DNA of 18,033 nt from Candidatus Omnitrophota bacterium (GCA_023818745.1 JAMWBY010000018.1:1-18033), one strand, 5' to 3'. Counted from the stretch's first letter, positions 1 to 8,220 are shown. The notes: generated from the sequence alone by a model not told the origin. Numbers and translations: made by a program.

Positions 1-2
1 TT

Positions 3-926
3 TATTTTGTTATTGGACTTGAAAAAATAAAAAAGGAAAAACTTAAATTGATTTTAATAATTTTAATTTTTTCTCTCTATGGAATAAGAACTGTTTTGAG
101 AAATTATGATTGGAAATACCCTGAAAAATTTTATTTAAAGTCACTTTCATTATTTCCAGAATCAGCAATATTATGGACTAATCTCGGCCATTTATATATA
201 AAAAATGGAAATTATGACAAAGCAATTGAGTGTTTTGAAAAATCGATTTTTTTAAAACCAAATTATGTAGAACCTCTTATTGGTCTTGGCACTTCATATT
301 TCCTTAAAGGAAATATTGAAATCTCTGAAAAAATATGGGAAAAAGTAAGAAAGAAAAATCCTAAAGAACCATCATCATACCTTTTTTTAGGTCTTATTTA
401 TAAGAAAAAAGGTGACTATAAAAAAAGCTTTGAGTATCTTTTGACATCAATAAAAATTTATCCTGGTTTTTCAAAAAGTTATCATTTGATTGGTAAATTT
501 TTTCTTGAATTAAATGATTATAAAAATGCAGAGATTTTCTTCAAAAGGGCTGTAGAGACAGACCCATTAGACCCTATAAATTTTAATTCACTTGGAATTA
601 TAAGTTTTAAATATAAACAGGATTATCTTTCTGCTATAAATTTTTTCTATAAAGCCCATTCTTTAAATCCAAAAGACCCAATGTATATATTAAATATTGC
701 AAAAACCTATCAAATTTTAAATAAACACAAAGAAGCAATTTACTGGTATGAAAAAGGTATTGCATTAGATCCAAATAATCTTACTAGTTTAAATGACCTT
801 GCAATTTCCTATGCGATAATAGGTCAAGAAGAAAAAGCAAAAAATATATTAAAACAAATATTGGAAAAAGATAAAAATTTCAAACCAGCAATTGAAAATT
901 TAAAATTACTTCAGAAAACAAAATGA
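3..926 (+). CDS. C-terminal part of a TMTC-like membrane glycosyltransferase with TPR repeats (5' end outside window)
   Basis: The reading frame is open from the left edge, so the TTG at 48 is probably not the true start and the gene begins upstream. The visible part opens with one hydrophobic segment (about residues 15-30 of the fragment). An RTVLRNYDWKYPEKFY motif follows, resembling the conserved RxWxRNxDWxxxExLY element that joins the last membrane helix to the TPR domain in bacterial TMTC/DUF1736-like proteins. After it come about seven tetratricopeptide repeats with the usual spacing (LG-Y, A-F-A, P), the first containing WTNLGHLYIKNGNYDKAIE. The family is thought to transfer sugars from lipid carriers at the membrane. 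The stop overlaps the next start as ATGA, which implies translational coupling to the glycosyltransferase gene downstream. The family call rests on the junction motif and TPRs only, since the catalytic half is missing; another TPR membrane protein is possible. Confidence 0.75.
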   Translation, partial: YFVIGLEKIKKEKLKLILIILIFSLYGIRTVLRNYDWKYPEKFYLKSLSLFPESAILWTNLGHLYIKNGNYDKAIECFEKSIFLKPNYVEPLIGLGTSYFLKGNIEISEKIWEKVRKKNPKEPSSYLFLGLIYKKKGDYKKSFEYLLTSIKIYPGFSKSYHLIGKFFLELNDYKNAEIFFKRAVETDPLDPINFNSLGIISFKYKQDYLSAINFFYKAHSLNPKDPMYILNIAKTYQILNKHKEAIYWYEKGIALDPNNLTSLNDLAISYAIIGQEEKAKNILKQILEKDKNFKPAIENLKLLQKTK

Positions 927-2608
927 AGAAAATTTTTTATTTTTTGATTTTACTACTTTTAATTTTTTTATTAAGAGAAATTGATGTTGCTAACAAAAAA
1001 TCTATTACTTATGACGAAACAGTTCATACTTCTGCAGGATATTTCTATGTTAAGAAAGATGACTTTTTTATAAATTTTGAACATCCACCTTTTTCAAAAA
1101 CATTATCAGGAATATTTATATCTCCTTTAAAAATAATCTTTCCTGAACAACTTTACCAAACATTAAGAGTTAATCAATGGGACTTAGGGATGGCTTTTTT
1201 TTATATTAACAGAGATAAAGTTGATAAAATTATTTTTCTGGCAAGATTACCAGTAATTTTAATTGGAGTTTTGCTTGGCTTTTTTATTTATCTATGGAGT
1301 AAAAATTTATATGGAGAAATAGCAGGTATTTTCAGTTTATTGTTATTTTCTTTCTGTCCTAATTTTCTTGCTCACAGTTGTCTTGTTACTACTGATGTTC
1401 CTTTTACTTTATTTTTTGTTATGACTTTTTATTTTCTATATAAATTTTTTGAAACAGATAAAAAAATTTTTTTGATATATACAGGACTATCATTTGGTCT
1501 ATCACTATCTACAAAATTTACAGGTATTATGCTTATGCCTTTAATTTTACTGATTTTGATAATTTTAGAAATAAAAGACAATTTAAAAACAAAATTTAAA
1601 TTATGGGTTCCTTCATTTTTATTTTTTTTAATTTTACTGCCTTTTTTTATTCTACTTTCAACATACAGTTTTTATGGATTTAACAATTTTATTGAAGGAT
1701 TTAAATCTATATTATTTGAAACAACAAAAATAGGTCATTTAAGTTATTTAAATGGTAAATTTTCAGCAAAAGGATGGAGATATTATTTTTTGCTTGCTTT
1801 TATTTATAAAACACCTATTCCTTTGATAATTTTAATCCTGCTTTCTTTTTTTATATCTTTTAAACTTGAGAAAAAAGAAAAATTTCTTTTGATACCTGCT
1901 TTAATATATTTTATTTTTTCTTCATTGAGCAAAAAGCAGATTGGAATAAGGTATATTTTGCCAGTTTACGCTTTACTCTATATTTTTTCAGGAAGATTAT
2001 TTATACATCATTATAAAATTAAACTTAATTTAAACTTAAAAAAAATCATCTTAACAATTTTTATTTTCTGGTATGTTTTTGTTTCAATGAAAATTCATCC
2101 TCATTATCTTGCCTATTTTAATCAATTTGCTGGAGGACCTGATTATGGTTGGAAACATTTGATTGATAGTAATATTGACTGGGGACAGGATTTAAAGGGG
2201 TTGAAGAAATATTTACAGAAAGAAGGAAATCCAGAATTAATGCTGAATTATTTTGGTTCTATTTTACCTGAAACATATGGACTTTTATACGAACCCTTTT
2301 TATATCCATTTTTTATTTTGAGAGTTAGAGAAGAAAATTATCATTTTAATTCTCCTAATCCAGAAAAAGAATATCTTGCAATCAGTGTTAATTATCTCTG
2401 TGGTCTTCCTTATAAAGATAGAGAAATTTTTAAATGGTTAAAAGAAATAAGACCAAAAACAAAAGTTGGTTATAGCATTTTTATTTATGATATTACAGAT
2501 AATATTTATTTAAGAAGAAAAATTGTAGAAATACTTGAAAAACATGGATTTAAAAAACAGGCAGAAAGACAGAGAAAAATATTAGAAAAACTTGAAAAAA
2601 TGAATTAA
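923..2608 (+). CDS. PMT/ArnT-like GT-C (family 39-type) membrane glycosyltransferase
   Basis: A 561-residue polytopic membrane protein with about ten hydrophobic segments, beginning with a helix at residues 5-18. After that helix comes TYDETVH with the acidic pair D31-E32, in the position of the catalytic/metal-binding D-E of GT-C enzymes. The FEHPP motif (residues 52-56) and HSCLVTTDVPF (151-161) are also typical of dolichyl/polyprenyl-phosphate-mannose-type protein glycosyltransferases (PMT_2). A conserved C-terminal block follows the last helices, with HPHYLAYFNQFAGGP (about 392) and SNIDWGQDL (about 415). These enzymes use a polyprenyl-phosphate sugar and transfer it on the outer face of the membrane; donor and acceptor here are unknown. 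The start overlaps the upstream stop by ATGA. There is no good Shine-Dalgarno sequence, so coupling is likely. It probably works with the TMTC-like protein before it. Confidence 0.85.
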   Translation: MKKIFYFLILLLLIFLLREIDVANKKSITYDETVHTSAGYFYVKKDDFFINFEHPPFSKTLSGIFISPLKIIFPEQLYQTLRVNQWDLGMAFFYINRDKVDKIIFLARLPVILIGVLLGFFIYLWSKNLYGEIAGIFSLLLFSFCPNFLAHSCLVTTDVPFTLFFVMTFYFLYKFFETDKKIFLIYTGLSFGLSLSTKFTGIMLMPLILLILIILEIKDNLKTKFKLWVPSFLFFLILLPFFILLSTYSFYGFNNFIEGFKSILFETTKIGHLSYLNGKFSAKGWRYYFLLAFIYKTPIPLIILILLSFFISFKLEKKEKFLLIPALIYFIFSSLSKKQIGIRYILPVYALLYIFSGRLFIHHYKIKLNLNLKKIILTIFIFWYVFVSMKIHPHYLAYFNQFAGGPDYGWKHLIDSNIDWGQDLKGLKKYLQKEGNPELMLNYFGSILPETYGLLYEPFLYPFFILRVREENYHFNSPNPEKEYLAISVNYLCGLPYKDREIFKWLKEIRPKTKVGYSIFIYDITDNIYLRRKIVEILEKHGFKKQAERQRKILEKLEKMN

Positions 2609-2644
2609 AATTTTTAAGATTTTAAATTTAAGTTAAAAATTATA

Positions 2645-2651
2645 GTGGAGG
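2645..2651 (+). promoter_or_regulatory. Strong ribosome binding site of the MBL hydrolase gene
   Basis: GTGGAGG sits six bases upstream of the ATG at 2658 and fixes that start. It is the only strong Shine-Dalgarno match in the left-hand plus-strand group. Confidence 0.75.
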
Positions 2652-2657
2652 TTCTTT

Positions 2658-3263
2658 ATGATTTTAAAAAGAATTATTGTTGGAAATGTGTTTACCAATT
2701 GTTATATTATTGGCTGTGAAGAAAAAAAGGAATGTGGAATTATTGACCCTGGAGCAGAACCAGAAAAAATTAACAAAATTATAGAAAATGAGAAATTAAA
2801 ACCGATTATGATTATAAATACCCATGGACATTTTGACCATATTGGGGGTAATAACTTTTTTGCTATTCCTGTATATATTCATAAAGATGATGTGGATTTT
2901 TTAAAAGACCCTGATAAGAATCTATCTTCAATTTTTTCTTCTCCTTATATCTGCAAAAACAAAATAGTTGATTTAAATGAAGGCGACATAATAAAAATAG
3001 GAAAGATCGCTATTGAAGTTTTACATACACCTGGACATACCCCTGGAAGCATCTGTCTTAAAATAGATAATATCTTTTTTTCAGGCGATACTGTCTTTGC
3101 AAATGGAATAGGAAGAACAGATTTTCCTTTTGGAGATGAAGAGGTATTATTTAAATCAATTAAAGAAAAAATACTGATTTTACCTGATGAAATAAAGGTA
3201 TATCCAGGGCACGGAGATATAACCACTATTAAGTATATAAAAGAATGGTTAATATTGATTTAA
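2658..3263 (+). CDS. MBL-fold metallo-hydrolase, glyoxalase II-like
   Basis: A 201-residue single-domain metallo-beta-lactamase-fold protein. All metal ligands of the glyoxalase II group are visible: THGHFDH gives H56, H58, D60 and H61; HTPGHTPGS gives H127; FFSGDTVF gives D144; and YPGHGD gives H185. It is shorter than classical glyoxalase II (about 250 residues) and resembles the short YcbL/GloB-like cytoplasmic hydrolases, whose thioester substrates are often unproven. The start is supported by GTGGAGG at 2645-2651, six bases before the ATG. It follows the glycosyltransferase by 49 AT-only-like bases and may be read through from it. Its last 15 bases overlap the 3' end of the opposite-strand phosphoesterase gene. 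A general metallo-hydrolase is certain; the exact substrate is not. Confidence 0.88.
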   Translation: MILKRIIVGNVFTNCYIIGCEEKKECGIIDPGAEPEKINKIIENEKLKPIMIINTHGHFDHIGGNNFFAIPVYIHKDDVDFLKDPDKNLSSIFSSPYICKNKIVDLNEGDIIKIGKIAIEVLHTPGHTPGSICLKIDNIFFSGDTVFANGIGRTDFPFGDEEVLFKSIKEKILILPDEIKVYPGHGDITTIKYIKEWLILI

Positions 3264-4673
3264 ATTTCTCATAAATTCAATATGTTTTGAAAAATCGCCA
3301 ACCTCAAGTAGATTATGAGAATCGGAACCAAAGACAATATCAACATTTTCTTCCAAACAAATTCTGAAAAATTCAGGGTCTGGATTATTTGTATGAAAAT
3401 TTAATTCTGCCTTGACATTTCCTTCCCTTAACATCCTTGCCACATGTCTATATAAATGTTTTGGTCTTTCAAGGTTATTTCTGACAAAAAATCTAAATGG
3501 ATGAGCCAGTATATTTATTTTGTTTAAAATAAGTTTTTCAAGCGTCCATAAAAACTTTTTTTCAAGAAGTTTTTGATTTACAAAATATTCGGGTGGTAAA
3601 TAATGAACTGCGCCTGTTATTATTTCAAAAAATTGCTTATCTTCTTCAAGTAAGGTTAACTTTCCATCCTTATTTATTTCTGCCTCTATTCCAAGACCTG
3701 CCTTTTCTGTATTTAATGATTTAAACTTTTCCACATATTCTTTTATTCTATCTTTTTTTTCTTTTCTTTGTTTTTTAATTATCTCTATATCACCAAAAAA
3801 TTTATACTTCCAGTAGTCATCTCTTGATAAATATAATTGTCCAGCATGTTCTGTAAAATAAATTTTCTTTACTCCAAACAATTCACATCTTTCAATAACT
3901 TTTTCCATACTTACATCTTCAGCACAATAACCAAATTCAGTATGGCAATGATAATCAATAAGTTCTACATTATTTTTTAAGTATTCTTCTTTTATTTTCG
4001 GTGGTTCTGAGATTTCAATTATAAAATACTTAAATGGTTCTTCACAAATTGCTGGTAAAGTTAGATAATAAATTCCATCTATTTTTTTTAATTCAATTCC
4101 CTTATGATAATGACCACTTATTGAAAGAAAAACATTATTTTCTTTATATAAATTGTGAATTTTTTCTGGTTGGCTTATATTATATGGATAAGAACTTTCA
4201 ATTTTAGGATAAATTGGATTATGCTGAATAACAACAACTTTCTTTCCTTTATTTTTTAAAACAAATTCTTTAAAATTTTCTATTTCTTTTTCCTCTCTTA
4301 TACAAACATCATTTTCAAGGTAATTATCCCAGAAAACATAAAAAATAAAATTTTCAAAAATAAAAGTTTTACTTTCTTTGCCAAAAATTTTGTAAAATTT
4401 TTCAATATTTTTATCATGATTTCCAAAAGTAAAAAGGACTTTTTTCACTGGAAAATCATCATGGACTTTTTTTATTTCATTATATTGTTTTTCACTTTCA
4501 GGATTTTCTCCATCGTCAAGTATATCTCCACAAATAATAATAACATCTATATTTTGATTTATTCTTCTTTTTATTCTTCTTAAAAATTCAATACCATATT
4601 TCGTTTTCCTTTCAGGAATTAAAGAAATACCATCGCTTCTATAATGAATATCTCCTATTAAAAGGGCTTTCAT
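3249..4673 (-). CDS. Fusion of a metallophosphoesterase domain and a PHP phosphoesterase domain
   Basis: A 474-residue protein with two complete hydrolase domains. Residues 1-about 225 are a calcineurin-like metallophosphoesterase: GDIH (D8, H10), GDILDDG (D50), GNHD (N85, H86), QHNP (H151) and SGHYH (H188, H190). From about 238 a PHP domain follows: DYHCHTEFG (H242, H244), TEHAG (H276), GIEAEI (E330), GAVHYLP (H357), AHPF (H391) and SDSH (D451, H453). Both metal sites look complete, so both may be active phosphoesterases; PHP proteins of this size are often histidinol-phosphatase-like or nucleotide/oligonucleotide phosphatases. The start lies three bases after purH and has no Shine-Dalgarno sequence, so it probably depends on translational coupling. 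The 3' end overlaps the MBL gene by 15 bases. The substrate is unknown; purine or nucleotide turnover is a context guess. Confidence 0.85.
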   Translation of the reverse strand: MKALLIGDIHYRSDGISLIPERKTKYGIEFLRRIKRRINQNIDVIIICGDILDDGENPESEKQYNEIKKVHDDFPVKKVLFTFGNHDKNIEKFYKIFGKESKTFIFENFIFYVFWDNYLENDVCIREEKEIENFKEFVLKNKGKKVVVIQHNPIYPKIESSYPYNISQPEKIHNLYKENNVFLSISGHYHKGIELKKIDGIYYLTLPAICEEPFKYFIIEISEPPKIKEEYLKNNVELIDYHCHTEFGYCAEDVSMEKVIERCELFGVKKIYFTEHAGQLYLSRDDYWKYKFFGDIEIIKKQRKEKKDRIKEYVEKFKSLNTEKAGLGIEAEINKDGKLTLLEEDKQFFEIITGAVHYLPPEYFVNQKLLEKKFLWTLEKLILNKINILAHPFRFFVRNNLERPKHLYRHVARMLREGNVKAELNFHTNNPDPEFFRICLEENVDIVFGSDSHNLLEVGDFSKHIEFMRNLNQY

Positions 4674-4676
4674 TTT

Positions 4677-6209
4677 TTAATGTTTAAAGTGTCTTGTTCC
4701 TGTGAAAATCATTGATATACCAAGTTCATTACACTTTTTTATTACATCTTCATCTGATTTTGAACCTCCTGGCTGAATTATTGCACTTATTCCTGATTTT
4801 TTTGCAACCTCAATACTATCAGGGAAAGGGAAAAATGCATCAGAAGCAAGAACAACTGGTTTTGGTATTTCTTTAAAATTGTCATTCATTTTCATAACTG
4901 CGATTCTTGTTGAATCATATCTTGACATTTGTCCTGTTCCTATTCCAAGTGTTTGATCTTTTGTTGCTATTACTATTCCATTTGATTTTATAAACTTACA
5001 TACAATCCAGGCAAACTTTAAAGATTCCACTTCATCTTGTGTTGGTTTTTTTTCAGTAACAACATCAAATCTTTCAAAATTTAATTCATCAGGTGTTTGA
5101 ACTAAAAATCCATCTGCAAGTGTTCTAAAATCATATTCATATTTAATTTTTTCAGGGCATCTTATAACTCTTAAATCCTGCCTTTTTTTAAATATTTCAA
5201 GCGCATCTTCATCATAATCAGGAGCAACAATTATTTCATAAAATTTTTTTATAAAAATTTCAGCAAGTTTTTTATCAACCTTTGAATTGAAACCAACGAT
5301 ACCACCAAATGCACTTAAAGGGTCACATTCTAATGCTTTTTCATAAGCAGTTAATAAGTCATCTGCAACCGCAACTCCACAGGGATTTGTATGTTTTATA
5401 ATTACACAAGCACTTTTTTCAAACTGCCAAACAAGATTGTAAGCACTTTCCATATCAAGAAGATTGTTAAATGATAACTCTTTTCCTTGAATTACATCTC
5501 TTTTATACTCTTTATTTATAAACCTGTACCAGGCACCTTTTTGATGAGGATTTTCACCATATCTTAAATTTTGGACTTTTACTAATCTTAAATCAAGTTC
5601 ATCTGGTAATATATCAGATGCAATTTTACTTGAAAAATATGAAGAAATTATATAATCATATCTTGATGTTAATCTAAATACTTCTCTTGCACAGTTAAAT
5701 GAAAATTCCTCACTTACATAGCCATTATTTTTTTTCATTTCTTTCATAAATTCAGCATAAAGGACAGGTTTTGTTAAGACACAAACATATTTATAATTCT
5801 TTGCACCTGCCCTAATCATTGTAGGGCCACCTATATCAATATTTTCAATAATTTCTTCATCACTTTTCCCCTTTTTTAATGTTTCTTCAAATGGATATAA
5901 ATTGCATACAATAAGTTGAATTGGTTCAATTTTGTTTTCTTGCATCTGTTTTATATGTTCTTCCTTATCTCTAATTGAAAGAATACCACCATAAATTTTA
6001 GGATGAAGCGTTTTAACTCTACCATCAAGAATTTCAGGAAAACCAGTAAAATTATTCACTTCAATTACATCTATTCCATTCTCTTTCAATACTTTTGCAG
6101 TGCCACCTGTTGAGATTATTTCAACATTATATTTTTTCAGAAATTTTGTAAGTTCAACAATTCCTGTTTTATCTGACACGCTTATAATTGCTCTTTCAAT
6201 TTTTATCAT
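4677..6209 (-). CDS. purH: Bifunctional AICAR transformylase / IMP cyclohydrolase
   Basis: Catalyses the last two steps of IMP synthesis: formylation of AICAR, then ring closure to IMP. The sequence is full length (510 residues) and has the expected blocks. The N-terminal cyclohydrolase domain has SVSDKTGI, STGGTAKVL, DGRVKTLHPKIYGGIL, CNLYPFEET and DIGGPTMIRAGAKN. The transformylase domain has RYGENPHQ (216-223), IKHTNPCG (catalytic Lys-His at 272-273), SAFGGIVGFN and, near the end, SDAFFPFPDS and IQPGGS. I place the start at the ATG at 6209 rather than the in-frame ATG at 6221. GGAGG overlaps that earlier ATG and lies five bases before 6209, and PurH proteins normally begin just before this point. 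It sits between the broken oxidoreductase gene and the phosphoesterase fusion on one probable transcript. No other pur gene is in the window. Confidence 0.96.
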   Translation of the reverse strand: MIKIERAIISVSDKTGIVELTKFLKKYNVEIISTGGTAKVLKENGIDVIEVNNFTGFPEILDGRVKTLHPKIYGGILSIRDKEEHIKQMQENKIEPIQLIVCNLYPFEETLKKGKSDEEIIENIDIGGPTMIRAGAKNYKYVCVLTKPVLYAEFMKEMKKNNGYVSEEFSFNCAREVFRLTSRYDYIISSYFSSKIASDILPDELDLRLVKVQNLRYGENPHQKGAWYRFINKEYKRDVIQGKELSFNNLLDMESAYNLVWQFEKSACVIIKHTNPCGVAVADDLLTAYEKALECDPLSAFGGIVGFNSKVDKKLAEIFIKKFYEIIVAPDYDEDALEIFKKRQDLRVIRCPEKIKYEYDFRTLADGFLVQTPDELNFERFDVVTEKKPTQDEVESLKFAWIVCKFIKSNGIVIATKDQTLGIGTGQMSRYDSTRIAVMKMNDNFKEIPKPVVLASDAFFPFPDSIEVAKKSGISAIIQPGGSKSDEDVIKKCNELGISMIFTGTRHFKH

Positions 6210-6214
6210 ATCTG

Positions 6215-6219
6215 CCTCC
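6215..6219 (-). promoter_or_regulatory. Ribosome binding site that decides the purH start
   Basis: GGAGG on the minus strand, five bases before the ATG at 6209. It overlaps the upstream in-frame ATG at 6221, so initiation at 6221 would leave this site unused inside the coding sequence. Confidence 0.75.
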
Positions 6220-6223
6220 ATTT

Positions 6224-7351
6224 TTAATAAAGTCCTTCCTGTTTTTCTAATATTTTTTGAATTTCTTTTACATTAACTCTATTAACAGAAACATTTTTAT
6301 CAAGGGCAATACAATATTCTTTTGTAGAACATTCTTTTGGACATAAATGAACATTATCCTTTATCCTTCCAAGCACACAGTGTATATATATCCAGTAAGT
6401 ACCTCTTGCTATACTATCCTCTGTTTTTTCCCCGTTTATTATATCCAGGTCTGTTAATGTGTATAAACCTTTTATCTGTCTTGTTTCTCTAATTCCTATA
6501 TTTTCCGGTAAAGAAGAAATATATGAATTTTCAAACCCAGGGATATTTTCTTTTAAAAATTTCCAGTATTTATAAATCTGGTCTCTCAAAAAAATTTCAC
6601 CTTTTGTTAAATCAAAAATATCTGTTCCATCTTCTTTAAAACGCATCACATTAAAACTTCTTTCTCCATTTCTAATTGTTCTTCCTTTTCCTCCAAGCCA
6701 CTGATTATAAATATTTAACGCTCCTTTTTCTCCCAATTCTTTTAGTTTCTCTTGCGCTTCTTCCACAACTTTTTCTGTGATTTTATTTTCATCTATACCT
6801 GCTATTTTAAAGACACACCCTATTGCTTGCATTTTTCCATCAAAAAATCTTCCCTTTATATATTCAAAACCAGAAAAATAAGAAATATCAGCATCTCCTG
6901 TAGCATCAATAAAAATTTTGCCTTTAATTTTCATTTTTCCAATTTTATTAAAAACTTCTATTTCTTTTACTTCTCCATTTTCAACATTTTAACCACAGAC
7001 AAAAGAGTGATACAAAATTTCAACTTTTTCTTCAAGCAACAATTTTTCTGAGGATATTTTTAAGATTTTAGAATCAAAAGGAATTCCACCTTTTTTAAAG
7101 GCGGTTTCCCATTTTTCACATCCACCAAGATAATTTGTTTTTTCAATTAAAAATTTTAAAAAACCGCAAACCGCTGGTTCTTTTTCTCTTAAATAATGCC
7201 CAAGTATACTTCCAACAAGACCGGTTGTTGCCATTCCACCTAAAAATCCATATCTTTCAATAAGTAGAACTTTTGCTCCAAGTCTCGCACTCGCCCATGC
7301 AGATGCAATTCCTGAGGGAGCTTCTTCAGTGACAACAATATCACATTTCAT
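6224..7351 (-). pseudogene. Broken FAD-dependent oxidoreductase gene (nonsense codon, degraded FAD motif, missing C-terminal block)
   Basis: One reading frame of 376 codons split by an in-frame TAA at 6989-6991 (codon 121). Both sides are in the same frame, so a substitution rather than a frameshift made the stop. Read through it, the product resembles the FAD_oxidored (PF12831-like) family: ARLGAKVLLIERYGFLGGMA near the N-terminus, KIFIDATGDADISYFSG after the stop, RETRQIKGLYTLTDLD near the C-terminus, and a typical final VNVKEIQKILEKQ. The expected GGGPAG dinucleotide motif is EEAPSG. The conserved PYRxLxP...NLLVAGRCISATHEA...GQAAG block that normally follows the RETR region is absent, replaced by a short Cys-containing stretch (HLCPKECSTKEYC). 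The start has AAAGGAGAGG upstream and a good promoter. TAA is the normal stop in neighbouring genes, so recoding is unlikely. The absent block is judged from memory of the family. Confidence 0.82.
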
Positions 7352-7377
7352 AAATTCCTCTCCTTTAAAATTGTTAA

Positions 7378-7406
7378 ATAATATAACTTATTCTAAAAAA
7401 AATCAA
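7378..7406 (-). promoter_or_regulatory. Predicted sigma70-type promoter of the oxidoreductase-purH-phosphoesterase unit
   Basis: On the minus strand, TTGATT (7406-7401) and TATTAT (7383-7378) are separated by 17 bases. The predicted transcription start near 7371 lies about 20 bases before the start codon at 7351. AAAGGAGAGG follows in the leader. Confidence 0.55.
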
Positions 7407-7421
7407 GATTATGTATAAGTG

Positions 7422-7486
7422 AAGAGGTAAATTCAAAAGAAGTATAAAATATAAATTTTTACATGATATTCTTGGTTTTGCCTCTT
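7422..7486. repeat. Interrupted inverted repeat between divergent promoters
   Basis: AAGAGGTAAA (7422-7431) can pair with TTTGCCTCTT (7477-7486): ten base pairs with one G-T, arms 45 bases apart. It lies between the two -35 boxes of the divergent genes. It could be a pair of operator half-sites or chance; only this one pair is visible. Confidence 0.3.
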
Positions 7487-7519
7487 TGCTCTAATATGTC
7501 ATATAAAAGAGAATTTGTC

Positions 7520-7547
7520 TTGACAAAATATAAATAGGTGATAAATT
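7520..7547 (+). promoter_or_regulatory. Predicted promoter of the GDSL esterase gene
   Basis: A perfect TTGACA (7520-7525), 16 bases, then TAAATT (7542-7547) preceded by TGA, which gives an extended -10 TG element. The strong ribosome binding site AGGAGG (7563-7568) lies seven bases before the ATG at 7576. Confidence 0.6.
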
Positions 7548-7575
7548 TTAAAATTCTAAAATAGGAGGAGATAAA

Positions 7576-8220
7576 ATGGACTTTAAAATAAAAGATAGAC
7601 AAAAAATATTGTTTATAGGGGATAGTATAACTGATTGTGGAAGAAGAGCAGAATTTAGACCTATTGGGAATGGATATGTAAAACTTTTTTATGATATGTT
7701 AATAGCAAATTTTCCTGAACGAAAAATAGAGATAGTAAATAAGGGAATAAGTGGAAATACTATTCTTGATCTTGCAAACAGATGGGAAGACGATGTAATT
7801 TATCAAAAGTGCGATTGGTTAAGTATATTAATAGGAATAAATGATATCCATAGAGTTTTAAATAAACATGAATCATGGAGTGAGTTTACACCAGAAAATT
7901 ACAGAAAAAGATATGATTATATCTTAAAAAGAACAACAGAAAAACTTAATTGTAAAATAATTTTAATAGAGCCATTTTATATTTCTACTGATAAAACAGA
8001 TAATTTCAGAGGAAAAGTTATTAAAGAACTTCAGGAATACATTGAAATAGTTGAAGAGATGAGTAAAAAGTATGAAGCATATCATTTAAAAATGCATAGA
8101 ATTTTCCAAAAACAGCTTGAATATTTTGAACCAGAAGTTTTTGCACCTGAACCAGTCCATCCTAATCTAACAGGCCATTTTTTAATTGCAAATGAACTTT
8201 TCAAATTGCTTTTAGAATAG
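7576..8220 (+). CDS. GDSL/SGNH-family hydrolase (probable esterase or deacetylase)
   Basis: A 214-residue protein with all four SGNH blocks. FIGDSITDCG holds the nucleophile S17. NKGISGNT holds the oxyanion Gly (G57/G60 region). LIGINDI holds N89. PEPVHPN near the C-terminus holds the catalytic H195, with E192 where most members have Asp. No signal peptide is seen, so it acts inside the cell. Close relatives by motif are small carbohydrate-esterase-like and lysophospholipase-like enzymes; removal of acetyl groups from sugars is a reasonable guess but the substrate cannot be read. It has its own promoter and a strong AGGAGG site. It is divergent from the broken oxidoreductase gene, and its last nine bases overlap the end of atpA on the other strand. 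Confidence 0.88.
   Translation: MDFKIKDRQKILFIGDSITDCGRRAEFRPIGNGYVKLFYDMLIANFPERKIEIVNKGISGNTILDLANRWEDDVIYQKCDWLSILIGINDIHRVLNKHESWSEFTPENYRKRYDYILKRTTEKLNCKIILIEPFYISTDKTDNFRGKVIKELQEYIEIVEEMSKKYEAYHLKMHRIFQKQLEYFEPEVFAPEPVHPNLTGHFLIANELFKLLLE

Noticed and set aside
48..926. TTG at 48 as the true start of the TPR protein
   Set aside because: The frame stays open to the window edge, no binding site precedes the TTG, and the sequence starts inside a membrane helix of a larger family.
2609..2641. Inverted repeat AATTTTTAA (2609-2617) and TTAAAAATT (2633-2641) as a terminator after the glycosyltransferase gene
   Set aside because: The stem is A-T only with a 15-base loop and no T-run after it; in DNA this AT-rich such pairs occur by chance.
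6989..6991. The in-frame TAA as recoding (readthrough or reassigned stop)
   Set aside because: TAA ends purH, subunit F, atpA and other intact genes here, and the same gene has other lesions, so ordinary decay is simpler.
6752..7051. Plus-strand frame of 99 codons opposite the broken oxidoreductase gene
   Set aside because: Phe/Ile/Tyr-rich composition typical of the reverse complement of an AT-rich gene, with no binding site and no recognisable domain.
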